NCBI GenBank assembly: GCA_907163225.1
Contig: OU015322.1
Location: forward strand, 2,333,001-2,397,000
Direction of reading: 5' to 3'
DNA from: an uncultured Rhodocyclaceae bacterium
Lineage (GTDB): Bacteria > Pseudomonadota > Gammaproteobacteria > Burkholderiales > Rhodocyclaceae
DNA length: 64,000 bases
Shown piece after piece: positions 26,819 to 38,192 of this stretch (positions are counted from its first letter, which is position 1; each line of letters opens with the position of its first letter). The notes under the pieces are model-generated. The model worked only from the letters and a program-made list of their open reading frames with translations. It did not search any database and was not told the DNA's origin. A program made the translations under genes and the position numbers.

Positions 26819-29800
26819 TCAGCGACTGGCTGGCGCCGCCGGGCAGCCCTGCCAGCGTGATCCGGCGGGCAGGCTTTCGCCCTTCATGACCAGCGACAGC
26901 GGGCCGAGGCGGACGTTGTCGCCGACCACGGCGCCATAAAGGACGGTGGTGCGCGGCCCGACGTAGACCCGCCGGCCGATGTTGACGACGTCGATTTTCA
27001 TGACGCGGTCTTCAAAAAGATGGGTTTGCGGACAGGCCAGGCCGTTCAGTTCGCTGTAGTCGCCGATCCGGACACAATCGAATTCGGTGACGTCGGTGGT
27101 GTCGAGATAGACGCCGCGCCCGATCCGACAGCCCAGCATGTTGAGGGCAAGGGGCAGCCATGGCGTGCCGCGCAAATAGTTCATCAAATTGGGCACGGCC
27201 ATGCCGACATAGAGGCTGGTGATGGCTTCGGATGTCCAGACGAAGGGTGTCCACATCGGCACGGAGTGCTTTTTGTAGCGCCAGATGCTCAGCCATTTAA
27301 GGATGGCGACGAAAAGAATGGTGCTGATGCCGAAAAATACCCCGGCGATAGTCAGTGCGACAAAGGCATCGCGCCAGCGGCCGGCTTCGGCGAGTGGCAT
27401 GACGTTGAGGACGACGGTGTAGCCGACGGCGATCACCAGCGCGTGCGGTGAAATGATGCGGAAGGCTTCGACCAGCGCACGGCCCACGCGGCGCAGGCTC
27501 GACGGGCGGAAAGTGAGTGCTTCCGGGTAGCCGGCCGTCTGCTCGCGGGCCGGCAGGTTGATCGGTGGCGAGCCGAGCCAGGTGTCGCCGGGCTGCATCC
27601 GTTCATTGGCCGGGGCGCGCGACTGGACGCCGATCAGCACGTTTTCCGGCAGGGTCGTGCCATCGGGAATGTAGGCGCCATTACCGACGAAACTGCGCCG
27701 CGAGATGACCGTCGGCTTCAGGGTCATCCAGCCGCCGTCGACCTCTTCGTCACCGAGCATGACGGCGTCGGCAATGAAGGTTTCGTCGCCCAGCGTCAGC
27801 AGGTCGGGAACCAGGCCCTGGGCGGTCGAGATTTCAGCGTCGCGGCCGACCTTGGCACCGAGCAGGCGGTACCAGAACGGGGCGTAAACCGTGGCATAGA
27901 TGCCGTGCAGGATGTTCAGGCTGGATTCCTGGATCTGGTTGACCAGCCAGCGGCTGCAATAGACGCGGCTGTGGATTTGCCAGCGCCCGGCTTGCAGGCG
28001 CGGCATCAGCGTCCAGCGCAGGATGGCCGAGCTGAGGATGGTGCCGACAATCAGGACAGCCGTGCCGGGGAAGGCCAGCGCAAAGTACTTGAGTAGCTGC
28101 AAGGCAATCGGAATGTCGCGCTGAGCCGGGGTCGGGTCGGCATCCAGCCAGTCCACCAGCATGAAACTGGGGAACACCGGCATGAAGAACAGCGCCGCGG
28201 TGGCCAGCATGCCCAGCACGTAGAACAAGCCTTCGCGGGCGAGCCGGGTTTCCGAAACGACCGGCCGGGGCGGCAGGGAGGCCGGGTCGAACTCGCCAAT
28301 GTCACGCGCCGGGGAGCCGAGCCAGATCCGCCTGGGCGGGATGGTCTGCCCTTCGCTGAGGGCCGACTGCGCTTCCAGATGGCCGAAGCGGCCAATGTTC
28401 GTGTTGCCTTCGAGCACCGCATAGGAGCCGATGCAGACGTTGTCTTCCAGCGTGATCGGGCCGAGGTGCAGCTGGCCGCGTTCAACCCGTGCATTTTCGA
28501 GGTTGACCGCATTGCCGACGCTGACGCCGTCGCCGACCGTGAGCAGATCGTGGGCGCGCAAGCTGACGTTACCGATGATCGTCTCGCTGCCAATCCGCGC
28601 GCCAAGCGCCCGCAGCCACCAGATATTGAGCGGCGAGCTGCTCAGCATATAGACGGGGGCACCTTCGATCAGCCGGTTGGCGCACCACCAGCGAAAATAG
28701 GTCAGGCCCCACAACGGGTAGCTGCCGGCTTTGAGGCGACCGGCGATCAGCCATTTGCCGATGATGGCGAAGACGAAGCTGAGGACGGTGGCGAAGAGAA
28801 AGACGGCGACGGAAATGGCCACGGCAACGGTGATTGAGTCGTCAGCTTCGCCGGTGAAATAGTGGTAGGTAAAAAATGGCGCCAGCCATTGCCCCATGCG
28901 CATGCCGACCAGCGGCGGCAGGACGCAGGCTTGCGCAATGCCGCACAGCCAGCGCCGACTGGCTGGGGGCGGTGTCCATTCGGTGGCGCTGGCATCGATG
29001 GCGACTTCGACGGTGGCGGTCAGGGCGTCGGCGATCAGGCCAACACGGCGGTGGACGTAAATGTCGCGCACTGAAAAGCCGGCAAAGCGGGTTTCCTGGC
29101 GCAGGGTGGAGGCGAGGCGGGCGGCGAACAGCGAGTGGCCGCCCAGATCGGCGAAAAAATCGGCGTCGCGCCGAATGGCCTGACCGGGGAAGAGCTTGGC
29201 CAGGGCGGCGAAGAGAATTTCCTCGGCGGGGGTTTCCGGCGTATCCGAATCGCCGGGGTTGCCGGCCGGCAGTTCCAGCGGGCGGGCGCGCAGGGCTTTG
29301 CGGTCGATCTTGCCTGAAGTCAGGCGCGGCATTTCGGCCAGCATCTCGACCTGCGACGGCACCATGTAGGGTGGCAGGTTGGTCGCCAGAGCGGCACGCA
29401 GGGCAGCGCCGGTGGTCGTTTCGGCATCGTCGACGATGAGGTAGGCGACCAGGCGTTCGATGCCTTCGTCCTGGCGCAGGATGACGGCCGCAGTGCCGAC
29501 GCCGGGCTGGCGGGTCAGGGCGGCTTCAATTTCGCCCAGTTCGACGCGGAAGCCGCGGATTTTCACCTGATCGTCGGTGCGGCCGAGGCAGTGAATCTGG
29601 CCGCTTTCGTCAATGCGGGCGAGGTCGCCGGTGCGGTACAGGCGGCTTTCGTGGGTGTTGGCGGCCCACGGGTTGTCGAGGAATTTTTCGGCCGTTAAAT
29701 CCGGTCGACCGAGGTAGCCGGCAGCGACGCCCGGGCCGGTGATGCACAGTTCGCCAGTTTCGCCTTGGGGCAGCAGGCGCAGGCCATTTTCGACGGCGGC

Positions 29801-30817
29801 GTCGATGACGAGCAGGCCGTAGTTGGGCAGCGGGCGGCCGATGGTGACCGGCTGGCCGGGGTGCAGTTCGGCCAGGCTGGCGGAAACGGTGGCTTCGGTC
29901 GGGCCGTAGGTGTTGAACACCTGCCGGCCGGGGCGGGCCCAACGTTCGACGATGGCCTGCGGGCAGGCTTCGCCGCCGAGGTTGATCAGGCGCAGGCCGG
30001 GGACGTCGCAGGTGAACAGGGCAAGCAGCGTCGGTACGGCGTGGAGGACGGTAACCCGGTTGTCGATCAGGGCGATCGGCAATGCTTCGGGGTCGGTGGC
30101 AACATCCTTGGGGGCGATCCACAGCGTGGCGCCGACCAGGTAGCTGATCCAGATTTCCTCGAAGGACATGTCGAAGGCGACCGAGAAGCCTTGGTAAACG
30201 CGGTCGTGTTCGACGATGCCGAGGATGGCGTTTTCGCTGCGCAGGAAGTGGCAGATGGCGCCCTGGTTGATCAGGATGCCTTTGGGCTTGCCGGTCGAGC
30301 CGGAGGTGTAGATGACGTAGGCCGGTTCGCCCGGGTGGGCGTCGCGACGGTGATTGAGCGGGCCGGGGTGAGCGCCTTGCAGGTCGTCGGCCAGCCAGCA
30401 GCGGCGGCCGAGATCGGCGATGTCGGCGGTGGTGACGAGGCCGGCGCTGTCTGCGTCGTCGAGGCAGACCTTGATGCGGTCGACCGGCGTGTCGGCGTCA
30501 AAAGGCAGCCAGGCGGCGCCGGTCTTGGCGATGCCCAGTTGCATGACGAGCAGGTCGATACCGCGGGGCAGCCAGAGGCCGACGATCTGCCCGGGGCGCA
30601 CGCCATCGGCGATCAGGCGCGAGGCGACGCGGTCGGCCGCGGTGTTCAGTTGGCTGTAGCTGAGTTCGCGCTCGGCAAAAATCAGCGCGATGCTGTCAGG
30701 GACTCGAGCTGCGGTGGCTTCGAAGAGGTCGGCCAGGATTTCAGTGCGGATCAGTGCCGGGATTTCCGGGCCGAACAGGCGGCTGGTCAGGCGCGGCAGG
30801 GAGCTCATTTCAGACAT
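26819..30817 (-). CDS. NRPS-like amino-acid homopolymer synthetase (poly-lysine synthetase/Pls type)
   Basis: This is a 1332-residue membrane NRPS. An adenylation domain (about 25-515) has YTSGSTGKPKG, FDMSFEEIW with the Asp that contacts an alpha-amino group, NTYGPTEATV, DDQVKIRGFRVELGEIE and TSGKIDRKAL. A carrier domain follows (DFFADLGGHS, serine near 562). There is no condensation or thioesterase domain. The rest alternates pairs of membrane helices with three hexapeptide-like soluble domains, the Pls/PosA arrangement that elongates peptides such as epsilon-poly-lysine. The ATG at 30817 is used; a GTG at 30841 and an ATG at 30808 are alternatives. The product amino acid is unknown. Confidence 0.82.
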   Translation of the reverse strand: MSEMSSLPRLTSRLFGPEIPALIRTEILADLFEATAARVPDSIALIFAERELSYSQLNTAADRVASRLIADGVRPGQIVGLWLPRGIDLLVMQLGIAKTGAAWLPFDADTPVDRIKVCLDDADSAGLVTTADIADLGRRCWLADDLQGAHPGPLNHRRDAHPGEPAYVIYTSGSTGKPKGILINQGAICHFLRSENAILGIVEHDRVYQGFSVAFDMSFEEIWISYLVGATLWIAPKDVATDPEALPIALIDNRVTVLHAVPTLLALFTCDVPGLRLINLGGEACPQAIVERWARPGRQVFNTYGPTEATVSASLAELHPGQPVTIGRPLPNYGLLVIDAAVENGLRLLPQGETGELCITGPGVAAGYLGRPDLTAEKFLDNPWAANTHESRLYRTGDLARIDESGQIHCLGRTDDQVKIRGFRVELGEIEAALTRQPGVGTAAVILRQDEGIERLVAYLIVDDAETTTGAALRAALATNLPPYMVPSQVEMLAEMPRLTSGKIDRKALRARPLELPAGNPGDSDTPETPAEEILFAALAKLFPGQAIRRDADFFADLGGHSLFAARLASTLRQETRFAGFSVRDIYVHRRVGLIADALTATVEVAIDASATEWTPPPASRRWLCGIAQACVLPPLVGMRMGQWLAPFFTYHYFTGEADDSITVAVAISVAVFLFATVLSFVFAIIGKWLIAGRLKAGSYPLWGLTYFRWWCANRLIEGAPVYMLSSSPLNIWWLRALGARIGSETIIGNVSLRAHDLLTVGDGVSVGNAVNLENARVERGQLHLGPITLEDNVCIGSYAVLEGNTNIGRFGHLEAQSALSEGQTIPPRRIWLGSPARDIGEFDPASLPPRPVVSETRLAREGLFYVLGMLATAALFFMPVFPSFMLVDWLDADPTPAQRDIPIALQLLKYFALAFPGTAVLIVGTILSSAILRWTLMPRLQAGRWQIHSRVYCSRWLVNQIQESSLNILHGIYATVYAPFWYRLLGAKVGRDAEISTAQGLVPDLLTLGDETFIADAVMLGDEEVDGGWMTLKPTVISRRSFVGNGAYIPDGTTLPENVLIGVQSRAPANERMQPGDTWLGSPPINLPAREQTAGYPEALTFRPSSLRRVGRALVEAFRIISPHALVIAVGYTVVLNVMPLAEAGRWRDAFVALTIAGVFFGISTILFVAILKWLSIWRYKKHSVPMWTPFVWTSEAITSLYVGMAVPNLMNYLRGTPWLPLALNMLGCRIGRGVYLDTTDVTEFDCVRIGDYSELNGLACPQTHLFEDRVMKIDVVNIGRRVYVGPRTTVLYGAVVGDNVRLGPLSLVMKGESLPAGSRWQGCPAAPASR

Positions 30818-30866
30818 GCCGAATTGTGCCAAATCCCCCACAAAACGGGGTGTTTAAGGTGCTTGG

Positions 30867-31931
30867 TCAGGTAAAAATTTGTGCGCTGGCATGATGAAAA
30901 ATAGCCTCGGCTGCCTGCGATATGCCATCGACCGGGGGTCTGGGCCCGGGCGCTTCCAGGCCGAGTTTGTCGAGGGCGGCTGAAATCCGGCCGCAGCCTA
31001 GTTCGTCTGCATCAATTTCAACGCAGCGGCCGTTGTCGTTCAGCCACTCGATCAGGCAGTCCTGCTCCGGCCAGTCGTCGCGCCGCTGGTAGATGACCGG
31101 CGTGCCGTTGCAAGCGGCTTCGGTGAAGGTGCCGTAACCGGGTTTGGTGATGACGGCGTCGACCGAGCACAGCAGGTCGGTGAAGCCGAGGCCGAAGGAT
31201 TCGCTGGCCATGGCGTCAGGGTGCCGACAGTTCCAGGCGGCGGGCAGCAGCCAGCGCACGCCGGGCAGGCGTGGCCAGTGCTCGACCGGCAGGCGATGAG
31301 CGATGCCGCCCATGGCGATGAGGATGGCTTTGTCGCCGTTCAGGCCGAGGTCGTGGCGCCGGCCGAGGGTAGCGATCGGGCCAACGGGCAGGAGGTTGGC
31401 CAGCGCATCCATCGTCATGCCCGGCGTGACCCGAAGAAAGGCCTGTGCCGAGCGGTAGGCGGCGAGCATCTCGGCCTGGATGGGGGCAGCCCAGGGCTGG
31501 TCGCCGAAGAAATGAGCGAACAGGTCAGCCCAGTTCAGCGAACACAGGCTGAGCGCCGGTATGCCGGCCCTGGCCGCGCCGGCAAGCGGCAGGTAGCTGA
31601 CGTTGGTGAGGACGAGATCGGGTTTCAGGTCGGCGAGAAAACGTGCTTCATCGGCGACGCGGGCAGACCAGGCGCTGTGGGCTTGCCGGTAGGCGACTGC
31701 ACTGGCGGCCAGATCGACGCGGGTGGCGTCGATCATCACGTAGCCGAAATCGCTGGCGGCTGGAATCAACGCGAAGGGCGGTTTGATTCGCTGTTGCAGC
31801 TTGGCGACGGGGAGGGCACTTCTGACGGTCAACCGGAAATTCGGCGCAATTTCCGAAAGCGCGTTGAGCACCGGCGCGGTGATGGCGAGGTGCCCGAAGC
31901 CGTGGCTGGAGATGTCGACAAACAGGTGCAT
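30867..31931 (-). CDS. MurG-like (GT-B) glycosyltransferase
   Basis: This 354-residue protein has HGFGHLAITAPVLNAL near the start, replacing the glycine-rich acceptor loop of GT28 enzymes. PDLVLTNVSYLPL follows in the middle, and the donor-side VITKPGYGTFTEAACNGTPVIYQRRDDWPEQDCLIEW near the end. The ATG at 31931 fits the family N-terminus (LFVDISSHGFGH). It lies 49 bases upstream of the NRPS-like gene on the same strand, so they may form a unit. One repeat copy is translated (NFRLTVRS) and a second lies 34 bases before the start. Confidence 0.78.
   Translation of the reverse strand: MHLFVDISSHGFGHLAITAPVLNALSEIAPNFRLTVRSALPVAKLQQRIKPPFALIPAASDFGYVMIDATRVDLAASAVAYRQAHSAWSARVADEARFLADLKPDLVLTNVSYLPLAGAARAGIPALSLCSLNWADLFAHFFGDQPWAAPIQAEMLAAYRSAQAFLRVTPGMTMDALANLLPVGPIATLGRRHDLGLNGDKAILIAMGGIAHRLPVEHWPRLPGVRWLLPAAWNCRHPDAMASESFGLGFTDLLCSVDAVITKPGYGTFTEAACNGTPVIYQRRDDWPEQDCLIEWLNDNGRCVEIDADELGCGRISAALDKLGLEAPGPRPPVDGISQAAEAIFHHASAQIFT
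31824..31856 (+). repeat. Interspersed 32-bp repeat, antisense copy inside the MurG-like glycosyltransferase
   Basis: GACGGTCAACCGGAAATT followed by CGGCGCAATTTCCGAAA. The gene runs on the other strand and reads it as IAPNFRLTVRS, the antisense frame F-x-L-T-V used by three other copies. Confidence 0.75.
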
Positions 31932-31964
31932 GGGGGCTGCTTGAATTGGTTGCCGGGCAACGCT

Positions 31965-31995
31965 GCGGTCAACCGGAAAATTTGGCCGAAACTGA
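31965..31995 (+). repeat. Interspersed 32-bp repeat, copy upstream of the MurG-like glycosyltransferase
   Basis: GCGGTCAACCGGAAAAT followed by TTGGCCGAAACTGA is a near-consensus copy. It is 34 bases upstream of the 31931 start and 109 bases from the copy inside the gene. Confidence 0.85.
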
Positions 31996-32045
31996 TTTGT
32001 CCGGACGCTTTTGCGCAACGCCCGGATTCGGCGAAATGCCTTGGC

Positions 32046-32819
32046 TCAGCGATTCTTGAAAGCCGGTTTGCGTTTCTCGACAAAGGCCGCCATGCCTTCC
32101 TTCTGGTCTTCCAGTGCGAAACTGGCGTGGAAGACGCGGCGCTCGAACAACAAGCCTTCGTTCAACGACGACTCGAAAGCTCGATTGACCGATTCCTTGA
32201 TCATCATGACCACCGGCAGCGAGTAGCCGGCAATGGTTTGCGCCGCTTTCAGGGTTTCTTCAAGCAGTTGATCGGCCGGGATGATGCGGGCGACGAGGCC
32301 GGATTTCTCGGCTTCGACGGCATCCATCATCCGTCCGGTCAGGCACAGGTCCATGGCCTTGGCCTTGCCGACGGCGCGCGGCAGTCTTTGCGTGCCACCG
32401 GCCCCGGGCAGGGTGCCGAGCTTGATTTCCGGCTGGCCGAATTTGGCGGTGTCGGCAGCGTAGATCATGTCGCACATCATCGCCATTTCACAGCCGCCAC
32501 CGAGTGCGAAGCCGGCGACTGCCGCAATGACCGGCTTGCGGGTGGTCTTGATGCGTTCCCAGTTGCGGGTGATGAAATCCGTCTTGTAGGCGTGCATGTA
32601 GTCGAAATCCTTCATGAAGCCGATGTCGGCTCCGGCGGCGAAGGCTTTTTCATTGCCGGTGATGACGATGCAGCCGATGTTTTCGTCTGCTTCGTAGGCG
32701 TCAATGGCGGCGCCGATGCCGTCGACGACGTCGTTGTTCAGCGCATTCATCGCTTCCGGGCGGTTGATGCGGATCAGGCCGACTTTGCCGATGATTTCGG
32801 TGAGGACTACTGGGGTCAT
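32046..32819 (-). CDS. Enoyl-CoA hydratase/isomerase family protein
   Basis: This 257-residue crotonase-fold enzyme has the CoA-binding [11 protein letters not shown] and the oxyanion-hole segment [20 protein letters not shown]. Catalytic glutamates sit in [24 protein letters not shown]. This matches short-chain enoyl-CoA hydratases of beta-oxidation (FadB1x/PaaF-like). Length is typical. The adjacent acetoacetyl-CoA synthetase also acts on acyl-CoA, but it lies on the other strand, so joint regulation is not shown. Confidence 0.93.
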   Translation of the reverse strand: MTPVVLTEIIGKVGLIRINRPEAMNALNNDVVDGIGAAIDAYEADENIGCIVITGNEKAFAAGADIGFMKDFDYMHAYKTDFITRNWERIKTTRKPVIAAVAGFALGGGCEMAMMCDMIYAADTAKFGQPEIKLGTLPGAGGTQRLPRAVGKAKAMDLCLTGRMMDAVEAEKSGLVARIIPADQLLEETLKAAQTIAGYSLPVVMMIKESVNRAFESSLNEGLLFERRVFHASFALEDQKEGMAAFVEKRKPAFKNR

Positions 32820-32840
32820 GTTTTGTCTCCGGAAAATTGA

Positions 32841-33596
32841 TCAGTGTTTCAGTGAAATCCAGGCTATTCCCAGCCACTCGTGCAGCGCGTAGTAGCTGGT
32901 GCGCAGGGCATAGGCTTGCGGCAGAAACTCGATGGTTTGCCAGTCAAATTTCTGATGGCTGATGAAGCCGGTCGGCGCTTCAGTCACCTGCAGCCCGGCC
33001 TGTTCAAAAAGCCTTCTGGCGCGCGGCATGTGAAAAGCCTGGGTGACGAGAACAATGCGCTGGACGCCGGCGGCCTTGAGCATGGCGGCCGAGAACGCGG
33101 CATTTTCGGCAGTATCCATCGAGACCGCTTCCTGCCAGCGCACGGCAACGCCGAATTCGTCCTGCAGGATGCCGGCCATAACCTCTGCCTCAGAGCGGCT
33201 GGCCTTGAGCGGGCGGCCGCCGGTGACCAGCACGGGCAGCCCGGTTTGCCGGGCCAGCACGGCGCCGTAACGGGTGCGGAGCAGGGTGCGTTCGCTGGCC
33301 GTATCGCCGCCGTATTCCGCCGCATCGGTGACCAGGCCGCTACCGAGAATGACAATGGCGCCGGCCTCTGGCTTGGTGCTGCTGAGTGCCGTGGTCTGGC
33401 TTTCCAGCGAAGCGATCAGCAGCTCGGCGACGGGTGAAATGCATTGCGCGATGAGTAGCACGGTGGCGAACGCGGCCAGCCCGAAAGCCCAGCGTCGACG
33501 CCGGAATACGCCGGCCAGGCAAAGCAGCAGCAGGCCGTTGCCGGGCGGCAATAGGAAGGTGCTGAACAGGATTTTCAGGGCCCAGGCGAGTGACAT
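32841..33596 (-). CDS. YdcF/ElyC-like DUF218 membrane protein
   Basis: This 251-residue protein has two N-terminal hydrophobic segments (ILFSTFLLPPGNGLLLLCLAG and AFGLAAFATVLLIAQCI). A DUF218 domain follows: AIVILGSGL, RTRYGAVLARQTGLPVLVTGG, MDTAENAAFSAAMLKAAGV, VTQAFHMPRARRLFEQAG. E. coli ElyC of this family affects peptidoglycan precursor metabolism; the role here is inferred only by family. It starts about 155 bases from the divergent acetoacetyl-CoA synthetase. Confidence 0.88.
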   Translation of the reverse strand: MSLAWALKILFSTFLLPPGNGLLLLCLAGVFRRRRWAFGLAAFATVLLIAQCISPVAELLIASLESQTTALSSTKPEAGAIVILGSGLVTDAAEYGGDTASERTLLRTRYGAVLARQTGLPVLVTGGRPLKASRSEAEVMAGILQDEFGVAVRWQEAVSMDTAENAAFSAAMLKAAGVQRIVLVTQAFHMPRARRLFEQAGLQVTEAPTGFISHQKFDWQTIEFLPQAYALRTSYYALHEWLGIAWISLKH

Positions 33597-33750
33597 GCTT
33601 CAGATGGGTGCGGTTGGCATAAGGCATCGAGTTTGTCTGCGTCATGGCGCGGCGTCAATCGCCAGGCGGGAAGTGTCTGATCGATGACAGTTGCGCCGGC
33701 AAATCCTGCTATCTTTGCCGATCAACAAAAAACAAGACTCAGGAGACAAA

Positions 33751-35705
<1,955 letters not shown>

Positions 35706-35709
<4 letters not shown>

Positions 35710-36818
35710 GCGCGACCGAGCACGGCGCGGCGGGCCAGGCGTCCGACGCGCTGAGCCAGCGACCACAGGCTGACCGATAGCCAGCCCAAAGCGGCGGTAA
35801 TGCGTTGGCTGGCGGCCGGACTTTCGATCCAGCGGTAGAACAGCGTTGCCGCAGCGATGCTGGCAGCCCAGGCCAGGAGCAGGCCGACCATCGCCGACGC
35901 GGTCGAGTCCAGGCCAAGTTTGGCGTAGAGCCCGTTGGCCAGCAGCAAAACGGGGAAATGCACGAGGAAGATCGAATACGAAATCTGGCCGAGGAAGGCC
36001 AGCGGTCGGGCGTTCGGCCACTGTTCGAGCAGGCCGGTGCGGCGCCCGAAGCCGAGCAACAGCGCGACAGCCAGAGCCAGCGCGATACGCAGACGGAAAT
36101 CGATGATCAGCGCGGCGATGGTGATGGTGGCGATAACGCCGAGCCAGGCGGCCAGTTGCCGGCGGTCAGAGGCCCACCAGGCGGCGGCGCCGAGACCGTA
36201 GGAGCCGAAGAAGTAGATGGCCCAGTTGTCCCAGCTGGCATCGAGGTTGAACCAGAACAGCGAGGCAGCGGTGACGCCAAGCACCAGCGCCGGCGCGACG
36301 ATGGCGCGGCGACCGGCCCAGAGCAGTATGGCCATCAGCGCGAAAAGCTGGAAATCGATGGCGATGTACCAGACCCCCGCCGACAGTGCGTCAAAGCCGA
36401 GCAGGCCGTGCAGCAGGAAGGCGTGGGCCAGCCATTGCGCCAGCGTGGCGCGGGCGGGAATGGCCTCGTCGTCCATCCAGTGGTCGGCGATGGCGGCTGC
36501 GATGATGGCCAGGCCGATGGCGGCCAGGTAGGGTACGGCGAGTCGCAGGTAGCGTTTCCAGATCAGCGGCAGCGGCGACACGGTCAGCGCCTGTCCTTTA
36601 CCCGACAGCCCTCGGGCAGCGAGGAAGCCGGCGATGACGAGAAAGACTTGAACTGCCATGCGCCCGTATTCGAAGAACCAGCCGAAAAGTCCCGGAAAGG
36701 CTTCGCGCGCGGCGGCGGCGAGCGGGCCGTAGGACGAAAAATGGTTGAGCAGAACGAGCAATGCCGCGATCGCCTTGAGGGCGTCGATCAGTGGCATACG
36801 ATTTACAGTTGAGCTCAT
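35706..36818 (-). CDS. Acyltransferase-3 family membrane protein
   Basis: This 370-residue protein has about ten membrane segments. The acyltransferase-3 opening [22 protein letters not shown] carries the family histidine, followed by [12 protein letters not shown] and [11 protein letters not shown]. The C-terminal [15 protein letters not shown] is also typical. These proteins O-acetylate surface polysaccharides or lipids. The ATG at 36818 was chosen over a GTG at 36851, which adds unlike residues. Its 3' end overlaps the acetoacetyl-CoA synthetase stop by 4 bases (convergent). Confidence 0.9.
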
Positions 36819-36885
36819 GGTTGGGATACTACCCGTTTTGTTGCAGTGCACAAAACGGGATTCGGGCTTGTTTTGTTAGGAATTG

Positions 36886-38157
36886 TTAAACAAAACGCGC
36901 GACGAAGGATTTGGTGTACATGGCCGGCAAATCAATCCACACCCGATGGCCGCTGCCCGGCGCCACTTCGACCGGTTCGCCCTTCCGGTTTTCCATGCGA
37001 TTCAGCGTGATGGTGTGGTTGCCGGAGGGATGCACGCATTCCAGCTGGTCGCCGACGGAAAAGCGGTTCTTGACCTCGATTTCCATCAGGCCGCGCGCCT
37101 CGTCGAACTGAACGGCGTCGCCAACATACAGGCTGCGATCCGATTCCGAATTGCCGCGCAGATAGTTCTGGTGATCCGCATCGTGGTGCCGCTGCAGGAA
37201 GCCGTCGGTGTAGCCGCGATTGGCCAGGCCCTCAAGCTCACGCAAGAGCGCCGGGTCGAGCGGCTTGCCGGCGACGGCGTCATCGATGGTCTGGCGATAA
37301 ACCTGGCTGGTGCGGGCGACGTAGTACGGGCTCTTGGTTCGGCCTTCGATTTTCAGCGAATCGACGCCGATTTCGACCAGGCGATGGACGTGCTCGATGG
37401 CACGCAAGTCCTTGGAATTCAGGATGTAGGTGCCGTGCTCGTCTTCCTCGATTGGCATCAGTTCGCCCGGACGCATCTTTTCTTCGAGCAGGATTTCCTG
37501 TTCGTTTTTGAGCAATTTTGCCGGTTGACCGTCGGAAGTCGTCACCTTGTAGTCCCAGCGGCAGGAATTGGTGCAGGTGCCCTGGTTCGGGTCGCGGTGA
37601 TTGAAGTAGCCGGAGAGCAGGCAACGGCCGGAGTAGGCGATGCACAGCGCGCCGTGTACGAAGACTTCGAGCTCGATGTCCGGGCATTTCTGGCGGATTT
37701 CAGCCACTTCGTCGAGCGACAACTCGCGCGACAGAATGATGCGGTCGACGCCCATTTTTTGCCAAAAACGAACCGAGGCCCAGTTGACCGTGTTGGCCTG
37801 TACCGACAGGTGGATGACCTGTTCCGGCCAGGTTTCGCGCACCATGTCGATGAGGCCGGGGTCGGACATGATCAGCGCGTCCGGCTTGAGCGCGATGACC
37901 GGGGCCATGTCGGACAGATAGGTTGGCAGCTTGGCGTTGTGCGGAATGATGTTGCTGACGACAAAAAACTGCTTGCCGCGGGCGTGGGCCTCGTTGATGC
38001 CTTCGCCCAGTTTTTCGATGCTGCCAAACTCGTTGTTGCGCACGCGCAGGCTGTAGCGCGGCTGGCCGGCGTAGATGGCGTCGGCGCCGAAATCGAAGGC
38101 GGTGCGCATCATGTCGAGCGAGCCGGCGGGGGCGAGGAGTTCGGGGGCTTTGGTCAT
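36886..38157 (-). CDS. trhP: tRNA 5-hydroxyuridine synthesis protein TrhP (peptidase U32 family, YegQ)
   Basis: This 423-residue U32-family protein has the family opening ELLAPAGSLDMMRTAFDFGADAIYAG, LSVQANTVNWASVRFW and the cysteine cluster FVHGALCIAYSGRCLLSGYFNHRDPNQGTCTNSCRW expected to bind an iron-sulfur cluster. YegQ/TrhP makes the prephenate-dependent ho5U34 modification of tRNA. The length fits YegQ rather than the shorter UbiU/UbiV. A repeat copy encodes SDGQPAKLLKNE after the last cysteine. It is divergent from rng with 35 bases between starts. Confidence 0.9.
   Translation of the reverse strand: MTKAPELLAPAGSLDMMRTAFDFGADAIYAGQPRYSLRVRNNEFGSIEKLGEGINEAHARGKQFFVVSNIIPHNAKLPTYLSDMAPVIALKPDALIMSDPGLIDMVRETWPEQVIHLSVQANTVNWASVRFWQKMGVDRIILSRELSLDEVAEIRQKCPDIELEVFVHGALCIAYSGRCLLSGYFNHRDPNQGTCTNSCRWDYKVTTSDGQPAKLLKNEQEILLEEKMRPGELMPIEEDEHGTYILNSKDLRAIEHVHRLVEIGVDSLKIEGRTKSPYYVARTSQVYRQTIDDAVAGKPLDPALLRELEGLANRGYTDGFLQRHHDADHQNYLRGNSESDRSLYVGDAVQFDEARGLMEIEVKNRFSVGDQLECVHPSGNHTITLNRMENRKGEPVEVAPGSGHRVWIDLPAMYTKSFVARFV
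37505..37534 (-). repeat. Interspersed 32-bp repeat, copy inside trhP
   Basis: The minus strand reads GACGGTCAACCGGCAAAA followed by TTGCTCAAAAACGAA. It is translated as DGQPAKLLKNE, in the same GQ-type frame as the cobC copy, in a loop after the cysteine cluster. Confidence 0.75.
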
Positions 38158-38192
38158 AGTAGAATGGCGCGAAACCGCGCATTGTAGAGACT

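Noticed and set aside
28495-28525. ATTTTCGAGGTTGACCGC in the NRPS-like gene as a repeat copy
   Set aside because: It has an extra base inside the core and no second block; it could be a decayed copy but is not convincing.
31221-32840. 539-codon plus-strand frame antisense to the glycosyltransferase and enoyl-CoA hydratase
   Set aside because: It spans two clear minus-strand genes and the gap between them; composition is that of an antisense frame.
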